Assembly: GCA_947581825.1 (NCBI GenBank)
Contig: CANPVP010000003.1
Location: 124,001 to 188,000 of the forward strand
DNA length: 64,000 nucleotides
Reading direction: 5' to 3'
From: an uncultured Clostridia bacterium
Lineage (GTDB): Bacteria; Bacillota; Clostridia; TANB77; CAG-508
The translations under genes were made by a program, and so were the position numbers. The notes under the pieces were generated by a model. That model made no database searches. It was not told the DNA's origin and saw only the letters and a list, made by a program, of their open reading frames with translations. Below, piece after piece: positions 1-10,419 of this stretch; the stretch's first letter is position 1, and each line of letters opens with the position of its first letter.

Positions 1-2
1 AG

Positions 3-167
3 ACTGAACTTGGACTTCTAACTGTAAAAGGGGAAAATCTAAGAATTAATAAATTAAGCATAGATACTTCAGAGGTTATTGTAGAAGGTGAAATATATAA
101 TTTAGGTTATAGCGAAAAAGAGTATTCTAAAAAAGAAACATCATTTATAGGAAAATTATTTAAATAA
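3..167 (+). CDS. yabP: Sporulation protein YabP, C-terminal part (truncated by window edge)
   Basis: Open frame from window edge encodes TELGLLTVKGENLRINKLSIDTSEVIVEGEIYNLGYSEKEY..., typical YabP C-terminus; immediately followed by yabQ. Confidence 0.75.
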   Translation, partial: TELGLLTVKGENLRINKLSIDTSEVIVEGEIYNLGYSEKEYSKKETSFIGKLFK

Positions 168-194
168 TAATTAAGGAAGGTAGAAAGCAATACA

Positions 195-617
195 ATGACG
201 GTAATATCAGAAACTACTTTATTTACTATATTCTTATTAGTTGGTGCTCTAGTAGGTTTACTATTTGATTTTTTTAGAATATTAAGAAAAAGTTTTAGAA
301 CTCCAGATATTATTACATATATAGAAGATATAATATTTGGAATTATAACAGGAACAATTCTTATATTTTCTATAATTATTTTTAACAATGGGGAATTACG
401 TTTGTTCATATTTGTAGGAATTATATTAGGGAATATTATATATTGTCTTACAATTAGTAAATATGTTGTATACCTTAGCGTAAAAATTTTAGTAACTATA
501 TTAAAAATAATAAAAGGTCCTATCAAACTCATTTCGATACCTATTATATTAATTGTTAAAAAAATAAAACAATATTCTATAAAAATACAAAAAAAATTAA
601 AAAAAGATAAAAAATAA
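195..617 (+). CDS. yabQ: Spore cortex biosynthesis protein YabQ
   Basis: 140 aa membrane protein with YabQ-like N-terminus (GALVGLLFDFFRILRKSFRTPD); synteny yabP-yabQ-divIC. Confidence 0.85.
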   Translation: MTVISETTLFTIFLLVGALVGLLFDFFRILRKSFRTPDIITYIEDIIFGIITGTILIFSIIIFNNGELRLFIFVGIILGNIIYCLTISKYVVYLSVKILVTILKIIKGPIKLISIPIILIVKKIKQYSIKIQKKLKKDKK

Positions 618-680
618 AGGAATTATTGTAAAAAAGTAGAATATATAAATAGGGATTATTTTAATTAGAGAGAGTGAAAG

Positions 681-971
681 GTGCATATGAAAAAGTTATT
701 TAGTAATAATAATTTAATAAAAATGATTTTTGTATTAGTAATTATTTCTTATGCAATAATTACTCTAACAGCTCAGCAAAAAAAATTAAATTCATATGCA
801 AATACAAATAAATACTATACTAGTAAAATTGAAGAACAAAAAGAGTATAAAGAAAAATTAGTAAAAACAAAAGAAAATTTAAATTCTGATGAATACATTG
901 AAAAGATTGCTAGAGAAAAATTGGACATGTACTATCCTAATGAAAAAGTATATGTAGATGTAGCACAGTAA
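681..971 (+). CDS. divIC: Septum formation initiator family protein (DivIC/FtsL-like)
   Basis: Single TM plus coiled coil, '...EYIEKIAREKLDMYYPNEKVYVDV' motif; synteny after yabQ. Confidence 0.75.
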   Translation: MHMKKLFSNNNLIKMIFVLVIISYAIITLTAQQKKLNSYANTNKYYTSKIEEQKEYKEKLVKTKENLNSDEYIEKIAREKLDMYYPNEKVYVDVAQ

Positions 972-974
972 TAG

Positions 975-1019
975 CATAAAAGAAAGAAATTAAATCACTT
1001 TCTTTTATGTCTTTTTTTT
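975..1019 (+). terminator. Rho-independent terminator
   Basis: CATAAAAGAAAG...CTTTCTTTTATG followed by T run. Confidence 0.8.
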
Positions 1020-1113
1020 GACATTTTTTCAGATTTGTTGACAAGTATTTTTATATATTATAAGATTATTTTAGAGGACTTTTGGACTAAAGAGTTAAAG
1101 GAGAGAGATACAA

Positions 1114-2910
1114 ATGTTAAAAAAATTTTTGGGGATTTTAATAATAATATTTCTGGTTTTTAGTATATGCTTGAATGTAAATGCAGCAACTACAAAAACA
1201 AAATTAAATGTAATAAAAAAAGCAAGTGAAACAAAGTATTTAGAAAAAAATCATGGATATATTTCAAAAACTATCGTGGATTCAAATGCAAGTGCAGGAG
1301 AAGTAACTATCGAATTAAATGTACTTAATACCAAAAAAGAGCAGTCAACTGAAAATAAAACATATGAGAATACAGAAGTTTATATAATGGTTTCTGAAAA
1401 TCTTGCTGTGGATAGTTCAAAATTAGAAAAATATGAAAATGATATCGATAATTTAGTTAATCAAATTTTAGAAGCTAATAATAAAACTAAAATTGGAATT
1501 ATTGGTATTACAGGAACAATAGTAGATGAACATCTTGATCAAAATGGAAAATTAGTTATAGGGGATAAAGATGAATCTTATGTTGAAGGGACGGAAAAAA
1601 ATGCTGAAATTCTAGTAAAGCCAACAAGTGATTTAGCTACTATTAAAAATGGATTAAAAAATATGAATTCATCAAAAACAGTATATAGAATAAATTTACA
1701 AGCAGGAATAAGATTAGCTAATAAAAGCTTTTCAGATAATGCAAATAAAATTTTAATTTCTTTATATGATGGAGTTCCTAATATAGCTATTGGAGAATAT
1801 AGTGTTGTACTTGGAGATAATCCAGAATCATCTATAAAAACAAAACATGAAAATTTGGCTACATATACTAGAGATGAAATATTAACTTTAAGAGATTCTA
1901 AAATATCGTTTATATTGTTAAGACCTGATGATACAAGTTTTGATGAGCAGTGGTTTGAAGCTGGAACAGGAAATAAATTGTTAGACTTCGATGGTAGCCC
2001 ATATGTTAAGAAATTATATGGAACAATGGATAACCCAACATATGGAAAAATGTATGAATTTACAGAAGAAAGCATAGATAAAGTTATAACTGAGAATATA
2101 TCAAAGGGTGTAAAAGATCTTATTGCAACAGATATTAGTAATGTTAAAGTAGTAGATTATTTCCCAGAAGAAATAGTAAATAACTTTGAATTTTCATATA
2201 GTCAAAGACCAAGCATAGGAACTGTAAGTGATAGTATAGATAGTAAAACAAGAACTATAACATGGGATATTGGAACATTAAAAGGTGAACAAATCGCTTC
2301 TTTAAGATATAAATTAAAGCTTAAAAATATGAATAACAAAGATTTGTTAAATAAAGAAATAGCAACAAATGAAAAGTTAATATTAACCTATAATGATGAT
2401 AAGAATGAATCACATACTGTTAATTTAACAACAAGTCCAACAATTAAATTAACAGAAGTAAAAAAACAATTAGAAGCAATTGTCGATGCTAATCCATCAG
2501 ATAAAATGGCTGAGAAAGTTACAGTTAGTATAAAAGCAAATAAACAATTACAAGAAGTTGATGGTTGGACATTGTCAGAAGATCAAAAGACTTTAACAAA
2601 GGTATATACAGAGAACAAATCTGAAACAATACATATAGTAGACGTAGATGATATGGCTTTAGATGTTGTGGTAACAGTAAGTAATGTTGGAAAGTCAGGA
2701 GGTAACAATAATGGTAATGGGAATAACAATAACAATAACAATTCTAATTCTTCTAATGATGTTGTAAACAATAATAATGATCCAACTACAGCAAAAACTG
2801 AATTGCCAAAAACAGGATTGAGTATGATAGTATTTATGAGTTTGATAGTAGGAAGTGCAATAGCTATTATTATGTATAAAAAATATGAATATTATAAGGA
2901 TATAAAATAA
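1114..2910 (+). CDS. Cell-wall-anchored surface protein with VWA-like domain and LPKTG sorting signal
   Basis: Signal peptide; 'KILISLYDGVPN' VWA-like strand; N-rich linker; LPKTG + TM + KKYEYYKDIK tail. Confidence 0.8.
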   Translation: MLKKFLGILIIIFLVFSICLNVNAATTKTKLNVIKKASETKYLEKNHGYISKTIVDSNASAGEVTIELNVLNTKKEQSTENKTYENTEVYIMVSENLAVDSSKLEKYENDIDNLVNQILEANNKTKIGIIGITGTIVDEHLDQNGKLVIGDKDESYVEGTEKNAEILVKPTSDLATIKNGLKNMNSSKTVYRINLQAGIRLANKSFSDNANKILISLYDGVPNIAIGEYSVVLGDNPESSIKTKHENLATYTRDEILTLRDSKISFILLRPDDTSFDEQWFEAGTGNKLLDFDGSPYVKKLYGTMDNPTYGKMYEFTEESIDKVITENISKGVKDLIATDISNVKVVDYFPEEIVNNFEFSYSQRPSIGTVSDSIDSKTRTITWDIGTLKGEQIASLRYKLKLKNMNNKDLLNKEIATNEKLILTYNDDKNESHTVNLTTSPTIKLTEVKKQLEAIVDANPSDKMAEKVTVSIKANKQLQEVDGWTLSEDQKTLTKVYTENKSETIHIVDVDDMALDVVVTVSNVGKSGGNNNGNGNNNNNNNSNSSNDVVNNNNDPTTAKTELPKTGLSMIVFMSLIVGSAIAIIMYKKYEYYKDIK

Positions 2911-2919
2911 AAATTATTG

Positions 2920-2949
2920 AGAAAGACAGTTATGTCTTTCTTTTTTTTA
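2920..2949 (+). terminator. Rho-independent terminator
   Basis: AGAAAGACA gtta TGTCTTTCT + T8. Confidence 0.8.
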
Positions 2950-3004
2950 TTTTATATGATATACTGTGAATGCCAAAAATAAGCTTATAGCTAAGGGGGA
3001 AAAA

Positions 3005-4339
3005 ATGGATTTTGAAAAAATAACATTAGCAGAATTGAGAGAATTAGCTAAAAAAGAAGAAATAAAGAATATTTCTAAAATGAAAAAAAATGAATTGATA
3101 TCTGCTCTACAAGAACTTAAAAGTAGTGATGCTTCAGAGAATTCAAGCATTAAAGAAGAAAAGAAAGAGGAAACGACAAAGATAGATAACAGTAATTCAG
3201 GATATAAAGTAACAAATGAGGATGATGAAATAATAGAAGGAATACTTGAAGTATTACCTGATGGTTATGGTTTTTTAAGAGGAGAAAATTATTTACCTAG
3301 TCCTAAAGACGTATATATATCACCTATACAAATAAAGAGATTCAAATTAAATACTGGAGATAAAATAAAAGGTATATCTAGATTACCAAAAGAGGGAGAA
3401 AAGTTCCCTGCATTAATATATGTTGGAGAAGTTAATGGAGAATCACCAGAAAAAGCATTTAAGAGAAAAAATTTTGATGATTTAATACCAATATATCCTA
3501 CAGAAAGATTAAGGTTAGAAACAAAACCAACAGAATATGCAATGAGATTAATTGATTTGTTATCACCAATTGGAAAAGGTCAAAGGGGTATGATTGTAGC
3601 ACCCCCAAAGGTAGGAAAAACTACTTTGCTAAAGAAAATTGCAAATAGTATAACAGAAAATAATCCAGAAGTAAATCTTATAGTGCTTCTTATAGATGAA
3701 AGACCAGAAGAAGTTACAGATATGAAGCGTTCTATTAATGGAGATGTTATATATTCAACATTTGATGAAATTCCAGAACATCATGTAAAAGTAGCAGAAA
3801 TGGTGTTGGAAAGAGCCAAAAGATTAACTGAACAAAATAAAGATGTTGTAATATTATTAGATAGTATTACTAGATTAGCTAGAGCCTATAACCTAGTAAT
3901 ACCATCATCAGGTAGAACTTTATCTGGAGGTTTTGATCCAAGTGCTTTACATAAGCCAAAACGTTTCTTTGGAGCTGCAAGAAATATAGAGAATGGAGGA
4001 AGCTTAACAATACTTGCTACAGCTTTAATAGAAACAGGAAGCAAAATGGATGAAGTAATTTTTGAAGAATTTAAAGGTACTGGTAATATGGAAGTGCATT
4101 TGGATAGAAAACTATCAGAAAAACGTATTTTCCCAGCAATTGATATAAACAAATCTGGAACCAGAAGAGAAGATTTATTACTTGATAAGAAAGAGTTAGA
4201 AACAGTATTTGCAATAAGAAAAGCGATGTCTAGTATGACGGTAGCAGAAATAACAGAACAATTAATTGATCAAATAGTTACAACAAAATCAAATGAAGAA
4301 TTCTTGAAAAGAATGGAATATTTTTTGAAAAATTTATAA
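3005..4339 (+). CDS. rho: Transcription termination factor Rho
   Basis: [72 protein letters not shown] at 3005 is a better start than 2966. Confidence 0.96.
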   Translation: MDFEKITLAELRELAKKEEIKNISKMKKNELISALQELKSSDASENSSIKEEKKEETTKIDNSNSGYKVTNEDDEIIEGILEVLPDGYGFLRGENYLPSPKDVYISPIQIKRFKLNTGDKIKGISRLPKEGEKFPALIYVGEVNGESPEKAFKRKNFDDLIPIYPTERLRLETKPTEYAMRLIDLLSPIGKGQRGMIVAPPKVGKTTLLKKIANSITENNPEVNLIVLLIDERPEEVTDMKRSINGDVIYSTFDEIPEHHVKVAEMVLERAKRLTEQNKDVVILLDSITRLARAYNLVIPSSGRTLSGGFDPSALHKPKRFFGAARNIENGGSLTILATALIETGSKMDEVIFEEFKGTGNMEVHLDRKLSEKRIFPAIDINKSGTRREDLLLDKKELETVFAIRKAMSSMTVAEITEQLIDQIVTTKSNEEFLKRMEYFLKNL

Positions 4340-4354
4340 TTATAAAATAATAGT

Positions 4355-4394
4355 AAAAATAGAAGTTAATTATAATAATCACTTCTATTTTTTT
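4355..4394 (+). terminator. Rho-independent terminator
   Basis: AAAAATAGAAGT...ACTTCTATTTTTTT. Confidence 0.75.
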
Positions 4395-4469
4395 ATTATC
4401 TTGCATATAAATTTATACTATGTTAAAATTAATTCATAAATTTTGTGGAAAAATAAAGATTTACAAAGG

Positions 4470-5330
4470 ATGGAAAAAATGCAGATATGGTTGTTGTACA
4501 TATGTTTATATGCAATATTTTTAAGCATATATTATTGTTCAAATAAAAAAGCTATTGAAAAGAATTCTGTATATGAAGTATTAGCTTTCTTTTCAACTAT
4601 AGGATTTGCCTTAGTGGCATTTACATGTAAAGATGTATTTAAGGTTGATAGAATATATTTATTTATAATTTTTATAAAATCACTAGTAATAATGTGCTCA
4701 TGGACTCTTAGTTTGAAAGCAATGAAGAAAATGTCGCTAAGTTTATATAGTGTAATTAGATTATCGGGAATTATATTTACAATATTATTAAGTGTTCTAT
4801 TTTTAGGAGAAAAAATTACAAGTTTAATGGCTATTGGAATTATTATTGTTTTAACGGGCTTAATATTAGTAAATACAGTATCCATTAATTATGAGGAAAA
4901 AAGAAAAACTAAAATAAAATCAATTGTTATTTTGTTAGGATCATGTCTTTTTAGTGCAATTTCTAGCATAATAGATAAAAAATTATTAATGCATATTAAA
5001 AGTGGACAATTGCAGTTTTGGTTTTTATTTTTTATGACAATTATATATTGGGTAATTTTATTAGGAAGAAGAAAAAAAATTAATTTTAAAGCAGCAAAGA
5101 AAAACTTTTGGATTCCTTTGGCATCAATTTCGTTAATAATAGGAGATAGATTTTTATTTATGGGAACTGAAATACCAGAAAGTAAAATGTCAATAATAAC
5201 AATTGTTAAACAAATGTCAGCAGTATATACTATTATTTTAGGTAAATATTTGTTTAAAGAAAAAGACATAGCAAAGAAATTATTATGTTCAATTCTTATT
5301 ATTGGTGGAATAGTGTTAACAGTTCTATAG
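4470..5330 (+). CDS. EamA/DMT-family transporter
   Basis: About 10 TM helices, internal EamA duplication (SVIRLSGIIFTILLSVLFLGEKIT / IVKQMSAVYTIILGKYLFKEKD). Confidence 0.8.
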   Translation: MEKMQIWLLYICLYAIFLSIYYCSNKKAIEKNSVYEVLAFFSTIGFALVAFTCKDVFKVDRIYLFIIFIKSLVIMCSWTLSLKAMKKMSLSLYSVIRLSGIIFTILLSVLFLGEKITSLMAIGIIIVLTGLILVNTVSINYEEKRKTKIKSIVILLGSCLFSAISSIIDKKLLMHIKSGQLQFWFLFFMTIIYWVILLGRRKKINFKAAKKNFWIPLASISLIIGDRFLFMGTEIPESKMSIITIVKQMSAVYTIILGKYLFKEKDIAKKLLCSILIIGGIVLTVL

Positions 5331-5388
5331 CTTAGATACATAAATGTGTAAACTAGAAAATATATAAGAAAAAACGAGAGGAAATTTT

Positions 5389-6351
5389 ATGGAACTACCA
5401 AATGAATTAAAAATAGCAATAGAAAAAGTTATGGATAATACCAATATTAAGCAATTAAAACAAGATTCAGAAAACATTAGCTTTAGGTATAGAAATAAAA
5501 GTGGAAAAGGAAATAGATTGCTAACTGAAAACTCAGAAGCAATATCATATTCCATTGTAAGAATGCCATCAACTTATGCTGCTATTTATAGTGCTTTGAA
5601 AAATACCTTTGAATTATATAATGAAGACATAAAGACTATGCTAGACATAGGTGCAGGAACAGGAGCAGGAAGTTGGGCTGCCAATAGTTTACTAGAATTA
5701 AAACAAATAACATGTTTAGAACGAGAGGATGCAATGATTAATTTAGGAAAATCATTTATGAAAGCATCAGAAGATACATGTTTGCAAACGGCTGAATGGA
5801 AAAAAACAGATTTAGTATCAGAAGAATTAAATGAAAAAGCTGACTTAGTAATATGTTCATATGTATTAAATGAAATGGATTCAAATAACAGAATGAAAAT
5901 CATAGAGAAATTATGGAATGCAACTAAAAAAATATTAGTTATAATAGAACCTGGAACACCAGTAGGATTTAATGAAATTAGAGAATTAAGAGAACTTTTA
6001 ATAGGAATAGGAGGGAAGATAGTTGCACCATGTCCTAATATTGATAAATGTCCTATTAAAGAAGATGATTGGTGTCATTCGACTGTTAGAGTTTCAAGAA
6101 GTAAAATTCATAAACTTTTAAAAGATGGAGATGTACCATATGAGGATGAGAAGTTTTCTTATATAGCTATTTGCAAAGATAAATTTGAAAGCAAAAATAT
6201 CAGAAGAGTATTAAGACATCCACATATCGAAAGTGGAAAAATAGAATTAAAATTATGTACTGTTGATGGAATTCAAGAAATTGTTGTAACAAAAAAAGAC
6301 AAAGAAAATTTTAAAAGTGCAAGAAAAGCAAAGTGTGGAGAAATTTATTAA
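5389..6351 (+). CDS. Rsm22-like small ribosomal subunit methyltransferase
   Basis: SAM motif MLDIGAGTGAGSWAA; CPNIDKCPIKEDDWCHSTVRVSRSKIHKLLK...PYEDEKFSYIAI is typical of Rsm22. Confidence 0.82.
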   Translation: MELPNELKIAIEKVMDNTNIKQLKQDSENISFRYRNKSGKGNRLLTENSEAISYSIVRMPSTYAAIYSALKNTFELYNEDIKTMLDIGAGTGAGSWAANSLLELKQITCLEREDAMINLGKSFMKASEDTCLQTAEWKKTDLVSEELNEKADLVICSYVLNEMDSNNRMKIIEKLWNATKKILVIIEPGTPVGFNEIRELRELLIGIGGKIVAPCPNIDKCPIKEDDWCHSTVRVSRSKIHKLLKDGDVPYEDEKFSYIAICKDKFESKNIRRVLRHPHIESGKIELKLCTVDGIQEIVVTKKDKENFKSARKAKCGEIY

Positions 6352-6398
6352 CAATAAACTAATTCATAAAAGATTAATAATAAAAAGGAGAATCAATA

Positions 6399-6848
6399 AT
6401 GAGTGAAAGATTTAAAAGCTTCTCAGCAGTAATGCTATTATTAACAAGAGAAAATGGAAATAATGAAGAAATCCTATTTCAAAAAAGAAAAAATACAGGA
6501 TATTGTGATGGATTTTATGATTTATCTGCCTCAGGACATGTTGATGCAAATGAATCAATGAAACATGCAATGTGTAGAGAAGCAAAAGAAGAACTTAATA
6601 TAGATATAAAAGAAGAAAATTTAGAATTTGTTTGCATGATACATAAAAACTCAAACGGAAATATTTATTACAATGGCTATTTTAAAGCAAACAAATGGAG
6701 TGGTGAACCAATTATTAATGAGCCTCAAAAAAATGAAGAATTAAAATGGTTTAATATAAATGATTTACCATCTAATATTGTTGATGATAGAGTTATAGCA
6801 ATACAAAATTATAAAAATAATATTAAATATAGTGAATATGGTTGGTAA
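6399..6848 (+). CDS. NUDIX hydrolase
   Basis: Nudix box: GHVDANESMKHAMCREAKEELNI. Confidence 0.92.
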   Translation: MSERFKSFSAVMLLLTRENGNNEEILFQKRKNTGYCDGFYDLSASGHVDANESMKHAMCREAKEELNIDIKEENLEFVCMIHKNSNGNIYYNGYFKANKWSGEPIINEPQKNEELKWFNINDLPSNIVDDRVIAIQNYKNNIKYSEYGW

Positions 6849-6953
6849 ATTAAAATGTTATTATGTCGATTTGTTTAAGAAATTCTATAAGTAATCTAGT
6901 ATAATATATACGAACCAATCAACTTGTTTACAGCTGTGAGAGATTATAGTAAA

Positions 6954-6982
6954 TTGACAAAATTTACATAATATAGTATAAT
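6954..6982 (+). promoter_or_regulatory. Sigma-A type promoter of GC-rich cassette 1
   Basis: TTGACA - 17 nt - TATAAT. Confidence 0.8.
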
Positions 6983-6989
6983 TAATATT

Positions 6990-7092
6990 ATGGAAGGTTT
7001 GTAACCTTGCTATGTTTCATTTTATAGGTGGATTCCACTTATAAATATGGAAACAAGCCTTCTAAATAAATAGGAAAGGTCGGTAACGACAC
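6990..7092 (+). promoter_or_regulatory. Structured 5' leader with possible leader peptides (MEGL*, MFHFIGGFHL*)
   Basis: Nested complementary arms GAAGGTTTG/CAAGCCTTC, GTTTCAT/ATGGAAAC, TTATAGGTGG/CCACTTATAA directly after the predicted TSS. Confidence 0.6.
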
Positions 7093-7413
7093 ATGAAAGT
7101 ATTTCAAGAGTACCTCGACTACGGAGAAGAAAAGACCATCGAAATCACTGGTAACTATCAGAGAGCTATTGCTCGGTTAACAGAGCTGTATTCCCCCGCT
7201 TCAGGGGCTGATCTGCTGGTGATGACGGACGATTCCGAGGTAGTTTCCAAAATCAGGCTGTGTTATGCAGCAAACGGTTCAGCAATTGATCCGCTTTTCT
7301 CTGAGATTCATGAATTTTGTCCCACACTGGAGAATGTGATTGACATTTTGTCATTCCATTACGTATGTGACGAAGTTAACAAAACAGGCGTTGTGATCAT
7401 TTCAAAGGATTAA
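7093..7413 (+). CDS. Small orphan protein of unknown function, GC-rich cassette 1
   Basis: 106 aa ORF, visibly more GC-rich than flanks, preceded by AGGAAAGG, followed by strong terminator. Confidence 0.75.
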   Translation: MKVFQEYLDYGEEKTIEITGNYQRAIARLTELYSPASGADLLVMTDDSEVVSKIRLCYAANGSAIDPLFSEIHEFCPTLENVIDILSFHYVCDEVNKTGVVIISKD

Positions 7414-7444
7414 GCGGAAGTTAGCACAAACAGAAAGAGAAGGC

Positions 7445-7484
7445 ACAGCAGAGCTGGGATGATATCCCGGCTCTGCTGTTTTTG
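7445..7484 (+). terminator. Strong GC-rich rho-independent terminator
   Basis: ACAGCAGAGC-TGGGAT gat ATCCC-GGCTCTGCTGT + T run. Confidence 0.9.
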
Positions 7485-7529
7485 TGTGACGTACGAGTTG
7501 TTTAATAAAAAAATGGTTATAAAGTAATG

Positions 7530-7558
7530 TTGAAATTCTTTTGTTCTTTTATTATAAT
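7530..7558 (+). promoter_or_regulatory. Shared promoter module copy 1 (upstream of S66 peptidase)
   Basis: TTGAAA ttcttttgttcttttat TATAAT (17-nt spacer), nearly identical to copies at 12818, 14509, 17126. Confidence 0.75.
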
Positions 7559-7626
7559 TATTAAAGAAGTTTGCACTAATTCACAGTGTATACGTAGATA
7601 TGATAATGAAAATAAAAGGAGTAAAT

Positions 7627-8640
7627 ATGATTTATTCAAAATTTATAGAAAAAGGTATGTGTATAGGTGTGCCAGCACCATCAAGTGGTGCATATGATGA
7701 TTTACATATAAAAAAATATGAGAATGCGAAATCTAATCTAGAAAAATTGGGATATAAATTAATTTTGTCAAAGAATATTAATACATCAGAAAAATGCAGA
7801 AGTGCTTCTGCTATAGAAAGAGCTAAAGAAGTAAATAAAATGTTTGAAGACGAAAATATAGGATTTATAATGTGTGCAGCAGGTGGAGAATTTTTGGTGG
7901 AAATTCTTCCATATGTAAAGTTTGAAAAAATACTATCAAATCCTAAATTTGTTCAAGGATTTTCTGACCCAACAGGATTATTATTTCCGCTAACCACCAA
8001 ATATGACATAGCTACTATTTATGGTAATAATTTTGGTGATTATGGAACTAGTGAATATGGTAGAAGTATTACTGATAATCTAGAAATTTTAAAAGGAAAT
8101 CTAATAACACAAAATAATTATGAAATGTTTGAAGATGAAAGAGGAGAAAAAATAACAGGATTAGAAGGTTATAATTTTACAACAAAAGTAGAATGGAAAG
8201 TATTAAATAATAAAGATGTTACTATCAAAGGAAGAATTATAGGTGGATGTATAGATGTAATAGCAGAGTTGGCTGGAACCAAATATGATGGAACAAAGCA
8301 ATTTATAGAAAAATATAAAGATGATGGAATTATTTGGTATTTTGATAATTGTGAATTATCAAAAGAAGAACTTATTCGTACTTTATGGAAATTTAATGAA
8401 TTTGAGTATTTCAAATATACTAAGGGAATTGTATTTGGAAGAAATGGAATAGAGACATCATTTCTTGGATATACAATGGAAGAATGTCTTAAAGATAGTG
8501 TTATTAACCAATTAAATGTACCTATAATTTATGATACTGATATATCACATAAAGGCCCATGTTTGACAATTATTAATGGAGCTATTGCTAATATTGAGGC
8601 ATATAATGGTGAAGGTAGCATAAGTTTTGAGCTAATATAA
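7627..8640 (+). CDS. S66-family peptidase (LD-carboxypeptidase/MccF-like)
   Basis: GVPAPSSGAYDD..., AAGGEFLVEILPYV, GFSDPTGLLFPLTTK, YGNNFGDYG typical of S66/MccF. Confidence 0.85.
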   Translation: MIYSKFIEKGMCIGVPAPSSGAYDDLHIKKYENAKSNLEKLGYKLILSKNINTSEKCRSASAIERAKEVNKMFEDENIGFIMCAAGGEFLVEILPYVKFEKILSNPKFVQGFSDPTGLLFPLTTKYDIATIYGNNFGDYGTSEYGRSITDNLEILKGNLITQNNYEMFEDERGEKITGLEGYNFTTKVEWKVLNNKDVTIKGRIIGGCIDVIAELAGTKYDGTKQFIEKYKDDGIIWYFDNCELSKEELIRTLWKFNEFEYFKYTKGIVFGRNGIETSFLGYTMEECLKDSVINQLNVPIIYDTDISHKGPCLTIINGAIANIEAYNGEGSISFELI

Positions 8641-8833
8641 AATTAGTAAATTATAACTTGCTCGAAAATTGAATTCAAAATCACATCGCGCTACTCTACT
8701 TATTTAAAAAATTACTTAGAGAACTTACGATAAGCTGAAAGAAAGATTGTTTGTGGGTATAGAAATTGAAATAGAATACAAACTAGATGCAATGACTATT
8801 TGTTGTACAAAAAAATAAAACTTTAAAAAACGG

Positions 8834-8887
8834 AGTTATTTTTGTATACAAAAATAACTTGAAAAAATAATGCGTGTGTATTATAAT
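8834..8887 (+). promoter_or_regulatory. Perfect 26-bp palindrome overlapping the -35 of a promoter
   Basis: AGTTATTTTTGTA|TACAAAAATAACT (8834-8859) abutting TTGAAA-17-TATAAT (8859-8887). Confidence 0.75.
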
Positions 8888-8904
8888 TATATTAGGTGAT
8901 ATAT

Positions 8905-10107
8905 ATGTTAAAGAGAGAAAATTATTTAAATAAAATAAGAGAATTCTATGATAGTGATTTGATAAAAATTTTAGTAGGTATTCGTAGGTCTGGGAAATCT
9001 GTAATATTAGAGCAAATAATGGAAGAGCTTAGAGATAAAAAGATAGATGAAGCTCACATAATATATGTTAATTTTGAATTTATTGAATATGAAGATTTAA
9101 CAGATTACAAAAAATTAAATAAATATATAAAAGATAAAATAGTTGATAATAAGTTGTATTATTTATTTTTTGATGAAATTCAAAATGTAGAAAACTTTGA
9201 AAAAGTAATTAACTCATTAAGAGCATCAAAAAAAGTAAGTATTTTTCTAACAGGATCAAATAGTAGATTACTATCAGATGAGCTTTCAACAGTACTTTCT
9301 GGAAGATATGTAACATTCAGAATTAATCCACTATCATACAAGGAGGTATTAGAGTTATTAGGAAAAGAAAAATCTACGGACGAAATTTTTGAAGATTATA
9401 TGAAATGGGGAAGTTTACCTAATAGATTTGAATTTAAAAAAGAAGAATCAATAAAAAATTATTTGTATGGAGTTTTTGATTCAATTATTTTGAGAGATGT
9501 TGTGGAAAGATTAAAAATTAGAGATACAGCATTATTTAATTTAATTTTACAATACGTAATAGATACAATGGGAAGAGAATTCTCTGCAGAAAATATAATG
9601 AATTTTTTAAAAAATGAAGGAAGAGATGTTTCAAGTTTAACAATATATTCATATTTAGATGCACTTTGCAAAGCTTTATTAATACGTAAAGTGTATAGAT
9701 ATGATATTCATGGAAAGGCTGTATTAAAGACATTAAATAAATACTATGTTACAGATTTGGGAATTGCACAAATAAAAAGTAATAAAACAGAATTTGATAA
9801 GTGTTATGCAATTGAAAATATTGTTTACAATGATTTAATAATAAAGGGATATGATGTATATACAGGAAAAACTAAAAAAGGTGAAATTGATTTTGTTGCG
9901 ACAAAACCAAATAAAAAAATATATATACAAGTTGCATTTAGCATTCCAAATGAGGATACAAAAAATAGAGAATTTGGTGCTTTTGAAATTATAAAAGATA
10001 ATTATCCTAAATATGTAATTACATTGGATAAATTAACTTATGAGTATGAAGGAATAAAACATATCAACTTAATTGATTTTTTATTGAGTGATGATATAGA
10101 TGATTAA
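8905..10107 (+). CDS. ATP-binding protein, AAA_14/DUF4143 family
   Basis: GIRRSGKSVILEQI Walker A, YLFFDEIQN Walker B, LTGSNSRLLSDELSTVLSGRYVTFRINPLSYKE, C-terminal DUF4143 nuclease-like GEIDFVA. Confidence 0.9.
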   Translation: MLKRENYLNKIREFYDSDLIKILVGIRRSGKSVILEQIMEELRDKKIDEAHIIYVNFEFIEYEDLTDYKKLNKYIKDKIVDNKLYYLFFDEIQNVENFEKVINSLRASKKVSIFLTGSNSRLLSDELSTVLSGRYVTFRINPLSYKEVLELLGKEKSTDEIFEDYMKWGSLPNRFEFKKEESIKNYLYGVFDSIILRDVVERLKIRDTALFNLILQYVIDTMGREFSAENIMNFLKNEGRDVSSLTIYSYLDALCKALLIRKVYRYDIHGKAVLKTLNKYYVTDLGIAQIKSNKTEFDKCYAIENIVYNDLIIKGYDVYTGKTKKGEIDFVATKPNKKIYIQVAFSIPNEDTKNREFGAFEIIKDNYPKYVITLDKLTYEYEGIKHINLIDFLLSDDIDD

Positions 10108-10156
10108 TTATTAAACAATATATATGGTGCAACTTGGGTAGTAATATTACATTAAT

Positions 10157-10202
10157 ACAGGTTTTGAGTTTGTGGGAAAAGATAAAAATACAAATGGTGA
10201 TA
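10157..10202 (+). pseudogene. Remnant homologous to the 3' part of the 11587..12603 gene
   Basis: acaggttttgagtttgtgggaaaagataaaaatacaaatggtgat matches 12478-12523 almost exactly. Confidence 0.75.
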
Positions 10203-10419
10203 TATTCGATATTTGGGTATAACAGCGGTTTGATGTCCTCTTCACCTATCAAATTGTATATGTTATTATAAAAGTTGTTAAAAAAATAAAACAAAGATGA
10301 AAGACAAAAGAAATTAGTGATGCTTAAATATAATTATGAACAAGTATTATCAGATTAAGCTGAACAGGTTAATGGAAATTATAGAGGAGTGATATACATG
10401 GATGGAAAGGAGAAAGAAA

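Noticed and set aside
1578-2075. 165-aa minus-strand ORF
   Set aside because: Fully antisense to the LPKTG surface protein, no RBS or family signature
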